The translations under genes and the position numbers were made by a program. Below the pieces are notes generated by a model that saw only the letters and a program-made list of their open reading frames with translations, was not told the origin of the DNA and did not search any database. Below, in pieces: positions 1-9,370 of a DNA stretch of 64,000 bases (within the stretch, counting starts at the first letter, position 1; each line of letters opens with the position of its first letter). Source of the DNA: Haloplanus salinus. Its GTDB lineage: Archaea > Halobacteriota > Halobacteria > Halobacteriales > Haloferacaceae. Where the stretch lies: positions 2,905,395 through 2,969,394 of the forward strand of contig NZ_QPHM01000001.1 in assembly GCF_003336245.1 (NCBI RefSeq). Direction: 5' to 3'.

Positions 1-663
1 AGTCAGTACAAGAGCAAGCGAAAGGAGCATCAGAAGGTCTTCGATGAGAAGCGAGAACTGCTCAAGGAGATTCTGCAAGAGGCAACTGACGGGAAAGCAC
101 GGGGGCTCCGTTCAGCCAATTTCAGCATTCGGAACCCAGAAGAATCTCGTCGAAATCTGCTAGAGGAATTTAAGGACACATATAAAAAGAGCGTATTAGA
201 ACGAGCAGAAGAAAACATCGAGGATGCTCGTCGTGAAATCGAGTACGCTCGCGTCGTTGGAATAAAAGAGACAGTCGATGCCAATCCTAAGGACGTTGAA
301 GAAGGGATACTAACGGCAGAATCCACGCTCCAATCACTTCGGTCCGAGCTTGACCAATTCTCCTTTACAGATATTGGTAATGAAACCAACCTTGGAACTG
401 GAGGAAGTGATCTCCTTGATACAACCGACGATATCAACGAGGATGCAAAGGAATTCAGGTATGAACAGGAGCCAGATGGGGAGGCTGTCGAAGAGACGCT
501 AGACCGAATCATGGACCACCGCCGAGTGGATTTCAAAGACCTTCTCATGGAATATCACGATGATGGAGACACAGTTGATCCGGAAGAGTTGTTGGACCGT
601 ATTCAGCGACTCTTCGTTCTCAACCAGATTGACATAGAAATCTCACAGCGACGGGGGCGCTAA
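1..663 (+). CDS. C-terminal part of a charged, coiled-coil-like protein (5' end outside window)
   Basis: The first reading frame is open from the window edge to TAA at 661-663, giving 220 residues with no start in view. The first about 110 residues are very rich in Lys, Glu, Arg and Gln with heptad-like spacing, as in a coiled coil. The rest is acidic and ends in QRRGR. I recognise no catalytic motif in the visible part. The stop lies 10 bases before the PglZ-like gene on the same strand, so it is probably the upstream member of that operon. By position it could be the tail of a large ATPase or methylase-like component of a PglZ-linked defence module, but this is inference. GC is clearly lower than in the core chromosome to the right. 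Confidence 0.75.
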   Translation, partial: SQYKSKRKEHQKVFDEKRELLKEILQEATDGKARGLRSANFSIRNPEESRRNLLEEFKDTYKKSVLERAEENIEDARREIEYARVVGIKETVDANPKDVEEGILTAESTLQSLRSELDQFSFTDIGNETNLGTGGSDLLDTTDDINEDAKEFRYEQEPDGEAVEETLDRIMDHRRVDFKDLLMEYHDDGDTVDPEELLDRIQRLFVLNQIDIEISQRRGR

Positions 664-673
664 TCACGAACCG

Positions 674-1789
674 ATGGCATACTTTGAGGAAATCAAGGAA
701 CGTGCTCATCAACACCCGGTCATAGTCTCTCTACCAAAGCTAGCTCAATTCTATCTTGAGGAGTTCAACATATACTCCTCTGTCGATGACTTTGAGACGG
801 ATCTTTATGATCCAGACCATCTTTTCCAGAACGATGTTATCATCGACGCTGACGAACACCACCCTGATTTTGCTAGGTTATCGTGCGATGAAGAGACGGT
901 AAAACCACGATTGAATACGGTCGTGGATTGGGCTACAAATACTGACTATCAGCGACTAAAAAACGAATTGCTGGTCCAGTCCCAAATCAAAGAACATATT
1001 TTAGATTCTGTTTCTTCGGAAGACCTAGTTATATTGATCATCGTTGATGGTCTCTCGTTTGAATCAGTACGGGGGACAGCTGTGGACGCAAAACCCGTTT
1101 TCGTTGATGGGATCTCGACCACGGAACCCGGGTATCGTCGAGTAATATACGGCGAAGGTCAATACTCACCCACTTCTGTATATGCGGACCTCCTAGATGC
1201 GAAGAGATTCTATAATGATCTCGCCTTTACATATTGGGAACGGGGTGGCGAAGATCTTTCCACTGACCTTCACTCCTCCATGAGTAGCGTGACCCGGATC
1301 AGTAGTTTTACTCAAGTGGTCGATGATCTCCGCGAGGAGTATCCACTAGAAGAGAAAACGTTCGTTCAAATCACGCGCATGGGACTTGATCAGGACTCTC
1401 ATAACAGAAAAGAAGAACCAAATAAGTCTGCAGTTGTTCAGGACATACTCGATGACCTCGGAAAGATTCATGAAACTGCGAACAAGCTTTCAGACCAGTT
1501 CCGAATTTTCCTTACAGCTGACCACGGAATTCTGTGGAGGGATCAGCTACCTCCTGAACCCTCTATTGTTTGTGAGGACTACCACCCACATGCCCGATTC
1601 GTAGAGGGAGGAATAAGCATCAAGGAGGGTAGAACAATTTTTGACAGAAATGGGACCAAGACGACTGGTCTTGGCTATCCACATCTAACGAGAAAATTGG
1701 CAAATACTGAGTGGGGAGTCCACGGAGGGTTCTCATACTATGAATCCATAGTTCCACTCATCGAAGTCACCGAGGACGATACACTATGA
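674..1789 (+). CDS. PglZ-domain protein (alkaline phosphatase superfamily)
   Basis: A 371-residue protein with the landmarks of the PglZ domain. There is a first metal-site motif IIVDGLS with Asp125, a middle block QITRMGLDQDSH, a second metal motif TADHG at residues 281-285, and a C-terminal HGGFSYYESIVP starting at His350. PglZ proteins are the signature component of BREX and Pgl phage-resistance systems and have a phosphatase/nuclease-like fold. This one is short compared with typical BREX PglZ proteins of 600 or more residues, so it is close to a stand-alone domain with an N-terminal helical region of about 110 residues. It starts 10 bases after the preceding gene, and its stop overlaps the next start (ATGA). 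It is part of an AT-richer island. Family assignment is firm; the system it belongs to is not. Confidence 0.85.
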   Translation: MAYFEEIKERAHQHPVIVSLPKLAQFYLEEFNIYSSVDDFETDLYDPDHLFQNDVIIDADEHHPDFARLSCDEETVKPRLNTVVDWATNTDYQRLKNELLVQSQIKEHILDSVSSEDLVILIIVDGLSFESVRGTAVDAKPVFVDGISTTEPGYRRVIYGEGQYSPTSVYADLLDAKRFYNDLAFTYWERGGEDLSTDLHSSMSSVTRISSFTQVVDDLREEYPLEEKTFVQITRMGLDQDSHNRKEEPNKSAVVQDILDDLGKIHETANKLSDQFRIFLTADHGILWRDQLPPEPSIVCEDYHPHARFVEGGISIKEGRTIFDRNGTKTTGLGYPHLTRKLANTEWGVHGGFSYYESIVPLIEVTEDDTL

Positions 1790-2949
1790 AACTGTACATT
1801 GGGCAAGAAATCGAGGATAAGGAGGACGTGTACATCGACGCATCGAGCGCGCGTTCGATACTCGCGTGTGGAAAGCGCGGAACGGGTAAAAGCTACACAC
1901 TCGGAAATGTAGTAGAAGAGATACACACAGAGACCGACGACATAGTACCCCTCGTTATTGACCCGATGGGTATCTATTGGACGATGGCTGAAGAGAATGA
2001 TGACCAACGAGACCTACTTTGGGACTGGGGAGTTACTGAACAAGGATTCCCAGTAAATCTTCTCGTGCCCGGAGATCCTGCGGATCGATATGGTGATGAT
2101 ATCGTCCGTGAATTTCGGTCCCGCGGCATCGATCTGAATCCACTCCTGCTCAATCCATCAGACATGACCCCTGATGGTTGGTGTGAACTATTCGATCTCA
2201 ATATTAACAAACCGATGGGAATCACTCTCTATCGTGCCATAAGAGAGCTTAATGAGGATGATACCCCGTTCTATCTTCCTGATATTATCAACAAAGTCGA
2301 GATGGATGGATCATCATCTGACCGCACGAAAGAGGCCCTTCTCAACCGGTTAGAGATGGCCCGTGATTGGGATATTTTCGCAGACGAGTACCAAGACGTG
2401 TGGAAGACATTCGATGAAAATCGGATCAACGTTCTCGATGTGAGTGTTCTTGACCCGGGACAGTACGGATTACGCAATTTGGTGGTTGATGTTCTAGGGA
2501 AGGAACTCTTCAGACAACGGCAAGATGCTCGCCGTCGTGAAGAAATGGGACTGCGAGTTGAAATTCCGAAGGTGTGGCTGTTCATCGATGAAGCTCACAA
2601 CTTTGTTCCGAGCGGCTCATCGTCTTTGGCGAAAGATATGCTAATCCGGTGGGTGAAAGAAGGCCGCCAGCCCGGCCTCTCGATCGTCGTTGCCAGTCAA
2701 CAACCCTCTGCAATCGATAGCGAAGTCCTCTCACAGTGCGATATTACTCTCTGTCATAAGATCACCACGAAAGAGGACATTAGATCTCTGGACAAGCTGA
2801 GTCAAGATTACATGGGGAGTAATCTGAAAACGTACGTTAGACAGATAGATAATGTTGGCGAGGCCGTTTTTGTTGATGACGATGAAGAGACCGTTCAAAT
2901 GGTGAAGATTCGCCCCCGGAAGAGTCAGCATGGGGGTGGCGAAGCTTGA
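1786..2949 (+). CDS. HerA-type P-loop ATPase
   Basis: A 387-residue ATPase. Walker A is GKRGTGKS at residues 29-36. Walker B is FIDEAH at 266-271, followed by a sensor-like block VVASQQP and the ITTKEDIRSLD region typical of HerA/FtsK-clade DNA-pumping ATPases (DUF87-like). There is no obvious HAS-barrel N-terminus; the P-loop comes after only about 28 residues. HerA proteins form hexamers and usually partner a nuclease or another effector. Here the partners are the PglZ-like protein upstream (ATGA overlap) and an acetyltransferase downstream (overlapping start), which suggests one complex or system. Stand-alone HerA ATPases are recurrent in antiphage systems; the role here is inferred from context. 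Confidence 0.88.
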   Translation: MKLYIGQEIEDKEDVYIDASSARSILACGKRGTGKSYTLGNVVEEIHTETDDIVPLVIDPMGIYWTMAEENDDQRDLLWDWGVTEQGFPVNLLVPGDPADRYGDDIVREFRSRGIDLNPLLLNPSDMTPDGWCELFDLNINKPMGITLYRAIRELNEDDTPFYLPDIINKVEMDGSSSDRTKEALLNRLEMARDWDIFADEYQDVWKTFDENRINVLDVSVLDPGQYGLRNLVVDVLGKELFRQRQDARRREEMGLRVEIPKVWLFIDEAHNFVPSGSSSLAKDMLIRWVKEGRQPGLSIVVASQQPSAIDSEVLSQCDITLCHKITTKEDIRSLDKLSQDYMGSNLKTYVRQIDNVGEAVFVDDDEETVQMVKIRPRKSQHGGGEA

Positions 2950-3431
2950 AATCGAAGCTGAAAAAAACCGTTCTCCCAGTCCAACCCGCATTATCAATCG
3001 ATGACGTTGAAGCGATCAACGACTTTTTTAATTCGCCTGAAATCAAGAATGAACTTCATTGGTTTACATACCGAGATACATTAGAGAGAGCGTTTGAGAG
3101 AGACGACAGAAAGCTCTACTACGTAAAAGAGAAATCTGGGACACTTATTGGTGCGTTGATGGTATGGTGTGAATCCAGAGTCTTGGAGGAAGGGGAGGCA
3201 CAAATACGTCTTGTTGCTGTTTCCAAAGTTGCCCGTGGTGCAGGAATTGGACGGTATCTATGTGAAGAGGCAGAAGAATTTGCTCAGGAGTTCAAAAAAG
3301 AACAAATGATAGCAGATGTAGTAAAGGGGTCACCTGCTGTGGGATTTTGGAAATCGATTGGCTACGAAGTACAATCTGAGTGGGAAACAAAGAAAGGAAC
3401 ACCAATGTTAACAGTCGAGAAGTCGATATAA
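2946..3431 (+). CDS. GNAT-family N-acetyltransferase
   Basis: A 161-residue protein with the GNAT acetyl-CoA-binding signature RGAGIG around residue 98, preceded by a beta strand IRLVAVS and followed by the helix YLCEEAEEFA. This is the usual motif A arrangement. The only start that fits is TTG at 2946, overlapping the HerA stop, so translation is probably coupled. The C-terminal strand pair GFWKSIGYEV is also typical of the fold. Substrate unknown. As last gene of the operon it may modify a partner protein, act on a small molecule, or serve as a toxin-like effector; none of these is shown. It is followed by about 280 AT-rich bases without a gene. Confidence 0.82.
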   Translation: MKSKLKKTVLPVQPALSIDDVEAINDFFNSPEIKNELHWFTYRDTLERAFERDDRKLYYVKEKSGTLIGALMVWCESRVLEEGEAQIRLVAVSKVARGAGIGRYLCEEAEEFAQEFKKEQMIADVVKGSPAVGFWKSIGYEVQSEWETKKGTPMLTVEKSI

Positions 3432-3702
3432 CCATCAATTATATCAAATTTCATTACTTCATATTCATTCCCACAGGGAATTACAGAGTACTGTTATTCC
3501 GTTTGATAACTGTACATTCAAATAAATTCGGCTATGTGGAAATCATATTTTCTCGATATTTTTCTTCCCAGAATAGTCGTTAGACAGGTTGGGGACTGAT
3601 AGTTAGAGAATTCACCAGTTTCGATGGATGATTATGTAAGCGTGCTGTACACACTGTACAATTCAGCCATGGAAGTTGGGGTTGTGCGTAAACGGTCGTA
3701 AT

Positions 3703-4037
3703 GATTTGAACAGGGCGAGTAGGATCTGGCCTACGTGCTGACCGACCACGGATTCGTCTTGCTCCCGGACAACGCCTCGTCGGAGAAAATTTCACGGCCG
3801 ACGGAGGCGTCCGACTCCGGTCGACGATGGATCGCCGGAGAGGATGTAGACGAGGACTCTCTCGGCGTGCTACTCGGCCCTAGCACCCGACTGGGCTATC
3901 TCGATGCCAACATCAGCGTCCTTACGAGCCCACTCAAGCGGTTCAGAAAGCAGGGTCTCGGTGATGCACGGTTCTATCACGGTGGACTGCTACCACAGGA
4001 GTTCGTGCTCGACTTCATCAGCATCACACAGGGGTAA
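3703..4037 (+). pseudogene. C-terminal remnant of a second PglZ-domain protein
   Basis: A frame running to TAA at 4035-4037 reads as the tail of a PglZ protein. After an in-frame TAG at 3720-3722 it gives DLAYVLTDHGFVLLPD (the second metal-binding motif), then RRWIAGEDVDEDSLGVLL and a C-terminal HGGLLPQEFVLDFISITQ block. No N-terminal half is present. The sequence differs from the intact PglZ at 674-1789, so it is not a duplicate of that gene. GC is higher than in the first four genes. It is best read as a fragment left after deletion of a larger defence locus. A start at GTG 3735 would give a 100-residue product lacking the first metal motif. Confidence 0.6.
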
Positions 4038-4066
4038 ACACCGCTACGTCGGTAACTAATACACGC

Positions 4067-5347
4067 TCAATCTTCGCGGACGTTCTCCGTGGCCTCGGTA
4101 AGGATCTCGTCGACAACATCCGCGAGGGGTTGATGCTCTGCAAATGCTATTGTGAGCGTCTCGAAGTAACTCTCAGGGAGGTTAGACTGATCGACGTTGT
4201 ACGTCTTCTGCGTGTAGTTCTTCTTCTGTCCCTTATTCGTAATTCCGGCGTCATCGAGGATCGGATCAAGACGGTTTTGCCACCGATCGGTGTTGTAGAG
4301 GCGATTGAATTCGTCTCGTAATCCCACTCTTGTCGGACTACGGAGTATGAATGTGAGTTTTCCGCGACTGAACGACTCCTCGTTCCGAATGAGGTGGACG
4401 AAGTGCAACCGGAACCCGGTCTGGCCGTGAGTATCCGTACGATCTATAGTGGGTTCGAGGTTATCGTCATCGAGGTACCAGCCGTCTTTGAACAAACAGC
4501 CCCACTTTCCGTGATCTGGACGGGTGTGCCACTCGTCCGTCCATAGCTCCTCGTCCACGTGACTTTTGAACAGTTCTGGCCAGTCCTCGATTGCTCGCTC
4601 TCGAAGAGATTCCGCAGCATCGAGCAGCGTGTCGATGTCGTTTCGATACTCCCCGAGCAACTGGACTTTCTCCTTCTGTATCTTCGTGAAATCGTCGTCT
4701 TCCATATTGGTCACCTGAGTTATCGTCGATAGGAACTCCCGCAGTTGGCTGACGCTCCGTTCCGGGTAGCGACCGTGTGAGCGTTCGAGTACCGTCTCGA
4801 AGCTCTCGACAACGTGCCGCCAATACAGATCACCGAACTCGCTCGCGTTGGAATTGGGTGCGTACTTTTTCGAGAGAAATACGTAGTGGTGGCCATCGTC
4901 GGAGTACGTCGCCTTCTCCTCGCTTCCGAGATGAGTGTCTTCGACGTATCGAGTCGTCTGTTGGTTTCCTTCTGTCGAGTCGACTTTTGATTCTATACAG
5001 AGAAACCAATCACCCGGAACGCGGAGTACCACGTCGGGGCGGTTATTGCCGGGCGACGTGACTTCGGTTTCGACCTCGATATTTTCGAGATGACGATGGT
5101 AGTACCCGAATGAGGGATCGGCCTCCTGTTGTATTATGTCCAAGAAACTTCTCAGAAGATCGATGCCGAAGCCGTGTGGCTGATCGGGATCAAGGAAATA
5201 CGCCAAAAGTGTATTCCAAGTCTGTTCCGATCTCGCTGATCCGAGAATGCGGAGTGTCGACTTCGGTGGCTCGGACACAACAGGCAGCGCGTCAAGCGAG
5301 GTTCGGAGTTCACGAAACCGCTCCTCTAGTTCTCCGATCGTCGCCAT
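4067..5347 (-). CDS. PD-(D/E)XK nuclease superfamily protein
   Basis: A 426-residue protein. The N-terminal half contains a PD-(D/E)XK-type core: RPDVVLRV supplies the acidic residue and strand, then WFLCIESKV supplies the E-x-K pair, then GNQQTTRY, an arrangement seen in the PDDEXK_4-like family. The start was chosen at ATG 5347 (MATIGELEERF); the upstream extension to 5413 has no family-like sequence. It is convergent with the PglZ remnant and divergent from the broken SNF2-type helicase, with 151 bases between the two starts. Such nuclease and helicase pairs are common in defence islands. The reading frame is intact even though the helicase is not. Confidence 0.8.
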   Translation of the reverse strand: MATIGELEERFRELRTSLDALPVVSEPPKSTLRILGSARSEQTWNTLLAYFLDPDQPHGFGIDLLRSFLDIIQQEADPSFGYYHRHLENIEVETEVTSPGNNRPDVVLRVPGDWFLCIESKVDSTEGNQQTTRYVEDTHLGSEEKATYSDDGHHYVFLSKKYAPNSNASEFGDLYWRHVVESFETVLERSHGRYPERSVSQLREFLSTITQVTNMEDDDFTKIQKEKVQLLGEYRNDIDTLLDAAESLRERAIEDWPELFKSHVDEELWTDEWHTRPDHGKWGCLFKDGWYLDDDNLEPTIDRTDTHGQTGFRLHFVHLIRNEESFSRGKLTFILRSPTRVGLRDEFNRLYNTDRWQNRLDPILDDAGITNKGQKKNYTQKTYNVDQSNLPESYFETLTIAFAEHQPLADVVDEILTEATENVRED

Positions 5348-5498
5348 TACAACACAGTTAGAGCGAACTGACATAAATCTACGACTGGAACAAACCAGTG
5401 GAGACCGAGCCACACTACAGATCGGTATGGCCGGGGACTACCGAACGCGACTCACTAACATTCAAGACGACATCAACCGTTGCCACCAGTATCAGTTG

Positions 5499-8417
5499 AT
5501 GACGAGCTCTCCACAATATTCTCCCGGTCAGCGGGTGATTCTCAACGGTACTCCTGCGGAGGTGATTCAAACTCGTACTGTCGGTGACATCGAATATCTT
5601 CGAGCGTATCTCGAAGGAGAGGGCGTCAAGACGGTCTGCCTTGATGACATCGACATCAAACCTGCCCAGAGTGGTCTTGAGAGGATTCCCGATCTGCAAA
5701 TTGGCTCTCTCCATCCAGACCACGATGCGGTCTCCGCGCAGTGGTTCGATCTCCACACGCAAGCGACGAAACTCAAACTCGCTCACGAGCAAGGATAACT
5801 CCAGAGCATCTCGAACTCGCTCGTTCGACTGGAGCCCTACCAGCTCGACGCCGTGAACTGGATGATGCAGAAACTCCGCCAACGAGCGCTCATCGGAGAC
5901 GACGTTGGGCTCGGAAAAACGATAGAGGCTGGACTTATCCTCAAGGAACTTGCCGCCCGGAATCGTGCCGACCGCGTCCTGTTCGTCGTTCCTGCTCATC
6001 TTCAGAAAAAATGGATCCGAGATATGGACCGCTTCTTCGATATCGATCTCACCGTCGCAGACCGGGCGTGGGTCGACGGTGAGCGCCGTCGACTCGGCGA
6101 GGAGGCTAATATCTGGAACTAAGACCAGCAACAGCTGGTCACCAGCATGGCGTTCTTACGACAAGACGAGTTCCGGCCCGCACTCCGGGACGCGTTCTGG
6201 GATATCGTCGTGGTCGACGAGGCACACAAGGTCGCAAAGCGAGGAGAATCTCCAAGCAAGACGGTAAAGATGATTGATACAGTCACGGGGAACTCCGACT
6301 CGTTACTGCTTATCAGTGCGACGCCCCACGACGGGAAGGGCGAGGCCTTCCGCTCACTCGTGGAGTATATTGATCCGTTCCTCGTCGCCGAGAACCGGGA
6401 ACTCTCACAGGAAACGGTCGACCGTGTAATGATTCGTCGTGGGAAGATCGACATCTACAACGAGGATGGTGAACGCGTCTTCCCAGACCGGGAGGTCAAC
6501 TCGGTATCGGTCTCGATGACGCACGACGAGCGCAGCTCTACCGCACGGTCACCGACTACGTGAAAAAACGTCTACAACCGATCGGAGAAGTTGAACGAAC
6601 CCGCGGTCGGGTTCGCGATGGCGCTCATGCAGAAACGTCTCGTGAGCAGCGTCGGCGCGATTCACGCGACGCTCCGTCGACGATTGGACGACCTTCTCGA
6701 CGAAGAGGTGGAAACTGACGACCTCTCCGAGGAAGCACGAGCCTACCTTGATGGCGAGGACCTAGACGAAGACGATAAACAATACGCAGAAGACGAGATC
6801 GCCGGCCTGACTGTCACCAGCACTGACGAACAGCTCCAAGAGGAGATCGATACACTCCGCGATCTCGTCTCACTAGCGGAGGATTTGCCGGTCGACTCCA
6901 AAGCGCAGAAAGTCAGGCGATTCATCTCCCAGCTCCTCGAGGAACAACCAGACGAGAAGCTCCTGTTGTTCACGGAGTATCGAGACACGCTCGACTATCT
7001 CCTCGACTTTGTACAGGATGAGCCGTGGGCCGACGAGATTCTCGTGATTCACGGCGACGTGGACAAGGACGAACGGACGCGGATCGAAGACGAGTTCAAT
7101 CACGGTCAGTCGCGACTCCTATTCGCGACCGATGCTGCGAGTGAAGGGATCGATCTACAAAACAGCTGTCACATCATGGCCAACTACGAGCTCCCGTGGA
7201 ATCCGAATCGGCTCGAACAGCGGATCGGACGCATCCATCGCTACGGACAGGAGGAGGAAGTCAAGGTCTGGAACTTCCTCTTCGACGACACTCGCGAGAG
7301 CGAGATCTTCGAGATGCTCCAAACCAAGGTCGAGGAGATTCGTTCCCAGCTCGGAAACACGGCGGACGTACTCGGCATCCTCGACGACATTGATGTGGAC
7401 TCGCTTATCATGGAGTCTATCGAAAACGACGAACCACCGAGTGCAACCAAAGCGGAACTCGAAGAGATGATCGAGGAGCGTCAGCGCACGCTTGAGGAAT
7501 GGTACGAACGAAGTCTCGTCGATACGAACACGTTCGACGCGGAGAGCCGCCGACAGATTCAGGAGGTCGTCGACGAGTCAGAGGACGTTTACGGTAGCGA
7601 GGGCGACATTCGCGAGTTCTTTGAGCGAGCAGTCGAAGCCTTCGGAGGTGAATTTGAGAAGCGTGGCACCAATCTCTATCAAGCCGAGTTACCGGACGGA
7701 ATCAATTCACCCGGCCAAAATGCGACTTTCGGCCCGTTCACGTTCGATCGCGACTTCGCGATGGATCACGAGGACATAACCTACCTTGCTCCCGACACCG
7801 ATATCCTGCAACGGCTCATGGCACGCGTGTTGGAGGACGAGCGCGGTGAGATCGGACTCAAACTGTTACCGTTCATTGACACACCGGGGATTACCTACAA
7901 CTATCGCGTAGCGTTTGAGGACGGTACTGGCGATGTGATTCGTGAGGAGACCGTTCCCGTCTTCGTCGACGCTGCACAAGAGGACGCCCAACAGGCGCTT
8001 GGCCAACGTGTTATTGAGGGCGACTCCGTAGCAGCAAAGCCCGATGTCGAAGATCTTCGAACGGTACTCGACGCTCAAAGCGACTTACGGACGGCTGCTG
8101 ATCGCTATGTGAGCGTGCGGGTCAACGAGATCAAGAACTATCTTCAGGAGAAGCGTCACGAGGAGACCGCTCGAGAACTGGAGAACCTTGACGAATACGC
8201 ACAAGCGGTACGGGAACGGATCGAGACCTTCATCGAGGAATACCAGCGCAAGGCTGAGGCAGGTTCAGACATGAATATCGCGATTCGTGGTCAGGAAGAG
8301 CGTCTCAAGAAGCTCGAATCCCGAATCGAGCGGAGGCGGGAGGACCTGCGACAGCGCGAACAAATCATCTCGTTAGCTCCAGAAGTGGAAAATTATTGTT
8401 TCACACTCTCTCTGTGA
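5499..8417 (+). pseudogene. Broken SNF2/RapA-type helicase (DISARM DrmD-like or BREX BrxHII-like)
   Basis: A helicase of about 970 codons readable only across breaks. From ATG 5499 it starts SPGQRVILNGT. It has Walker A DDVGLGKTIEAG near 5900, VVVDEAHKVA near 6210, LLISATPHDGKG near 6310, then FTEYRDTLDYLL, FATDAASEGIDLQ and motif VI QRIGRIHRYGQ near 7240, and a long helical C-terminus. Lesions: TAA at 5796-5798 in frame; TAA at 6120-6122 in frame; a one-base loss near 6525-6530 (DEQQLYRT expected); and an extra A in the A6 run at 6563-6568 that restores the 3' frame. The family is seen in DISARM and BREX loci. Four independent lesions argue for a true pseudogene, though the two indels could be sequencing errors. 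Confidence 0.82.
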
Positions 8418-8474
8418 CATATTCAAGATTTGAATATGTTTAAGAAATAAAATAATAGTTGGGGAGATTCTTTC

Positions 8475-9107
8475 TCAGAAGAACGCTTTCGGGTCGTCCG
8501 CAAACTCTTCTACCGCTTCGAATAACGATTCATTGTCATCGAAATAGATGTCTGTTCTGTTGAGTATTTTGGCTTCTTCGTAATATCTATTCACCGGCTC
8601 ATTCTCATAGACTTCTATAAGCCAATTATCTTGAAAACGACTAATGTAAGCGCTGACAGTGCCATTTTGCAAATCAACTGATCTGACTTTTCCCCACCAT
8701 CCGACATTGTCAAGCTGAATTCCAAGCTTTTCGTCACTACGTCGGTAGATCTCGTCAACCACACTCGACTTGATAGGACCAAGTAGAGTTTCTGGATCAC
8801 TCAATGCAATTTTGAGCTCTTTAATAGAGTCTTCTTTCGACCTAAATTCACCCGATATCTTGTCATCTCCCTGTTTAACAGATATAAGCGTGAACCAGTC
8901 ACCATGGGATTCAGGTTCCCAATCGTATATTCTAGCTTTAATCGAGACATCATCTCGATTCCATGTGATTAGACAAGATTTGTAGGTGGATTCAGATATA
9001 TTTGGTACTGTTACTACTACATCCTCAATATTAACATCCCACTCCCAAGAAGAGTCCCCACGGGTTATCTCCTGCGCGTATTCTTCAAATTCTTCTTTAG
9101 CATTCAT
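8475..9107 (-). CDS. Unknown 210-residue protein in island
   Basis: An AT-rich gene encoding an acidic 210-residue protein, ATG at 9107 (MNAKEEFEEYAQEI), ending DDPKAFF. I do not recognise the family. It has no signal peptide or membrane segment. Trp and aromatic residues are scattered (SSWEWDV, DWEPESHGDWF, GWWGKV), and beta-strand-like alternation suggests a soluble alpha/beta protein. Its stop faces the end of the broken helicase (convergent) and its start faces the HTH regulator across a 263-base AT-rich gap. Base composition is lower in GC than any core gene in the window, which fits horizontal acquisition. Confidence 0.6.
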   Translation of the reverse strand: MNAKEEFEEYAQEITRGDSSWEWDVNIEDVVVTVPNISESTYKSCLITWNRDDVSIKARIYDWEPESHGDWFTLISVKQGDDKISGEFRSKEDSIKELKIALSDPETLLGPIKSSVVDEIYRRSDEKLGIQLDNVGWWGKVRSVDLQNGTVSAYISRFQDNWLIEVYENEPVNRYYEEAKILNRTDIYFDDNESLFEAVEEFADDPKAFF

Positions 9108-9370
9108 TGTTTATTCTCCGAGAGATGTCTTCTCTAGTACGGTCTGAGGGATCTCTCGTCTGTACTTGTTCAGAAGTTACGTCCGGATATATATTACACG
9201 GTTATTAATCGAAATATAGTTGATCCACAATACAGTAGCGAGCTTTGTTGAATGCTTCATTCATAATAATAAACCATATTGTAATTAGTAACTGAAGACT
9301 ATGTACTGATTACAAACTCATAATCTGTTTTGTCTGTAGTATTATTGGTGTACAGCAACTACGGAGTCAC
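9108..9370. other. AT-rich divergent intergenic region in island
   Basis: There are 263 bases between two divergent starts. Long A/T runs include candidate TATA elements for both sides (for example the stretch around 9190-9240 and tattattgg at 9341-9349, about 27 bases before ATG 9371). No RNA gene or open frame is convincing here. Confidence 0.4.

Noticed and set aside
3380..3583. A 67-codon frame after the GNAT gene
   Set aside because: It overlaps the GNAT end in another frame and continues into AT-rich spacer; no coding character.
3697..3720. Short match gatttgaac to the tRNA-Arg T-arm as a possible left attachment repeat
   Set aside because: Only nine bases match and the flanks differ; this is expected by chance. 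The left border of the island is probably outside the window.
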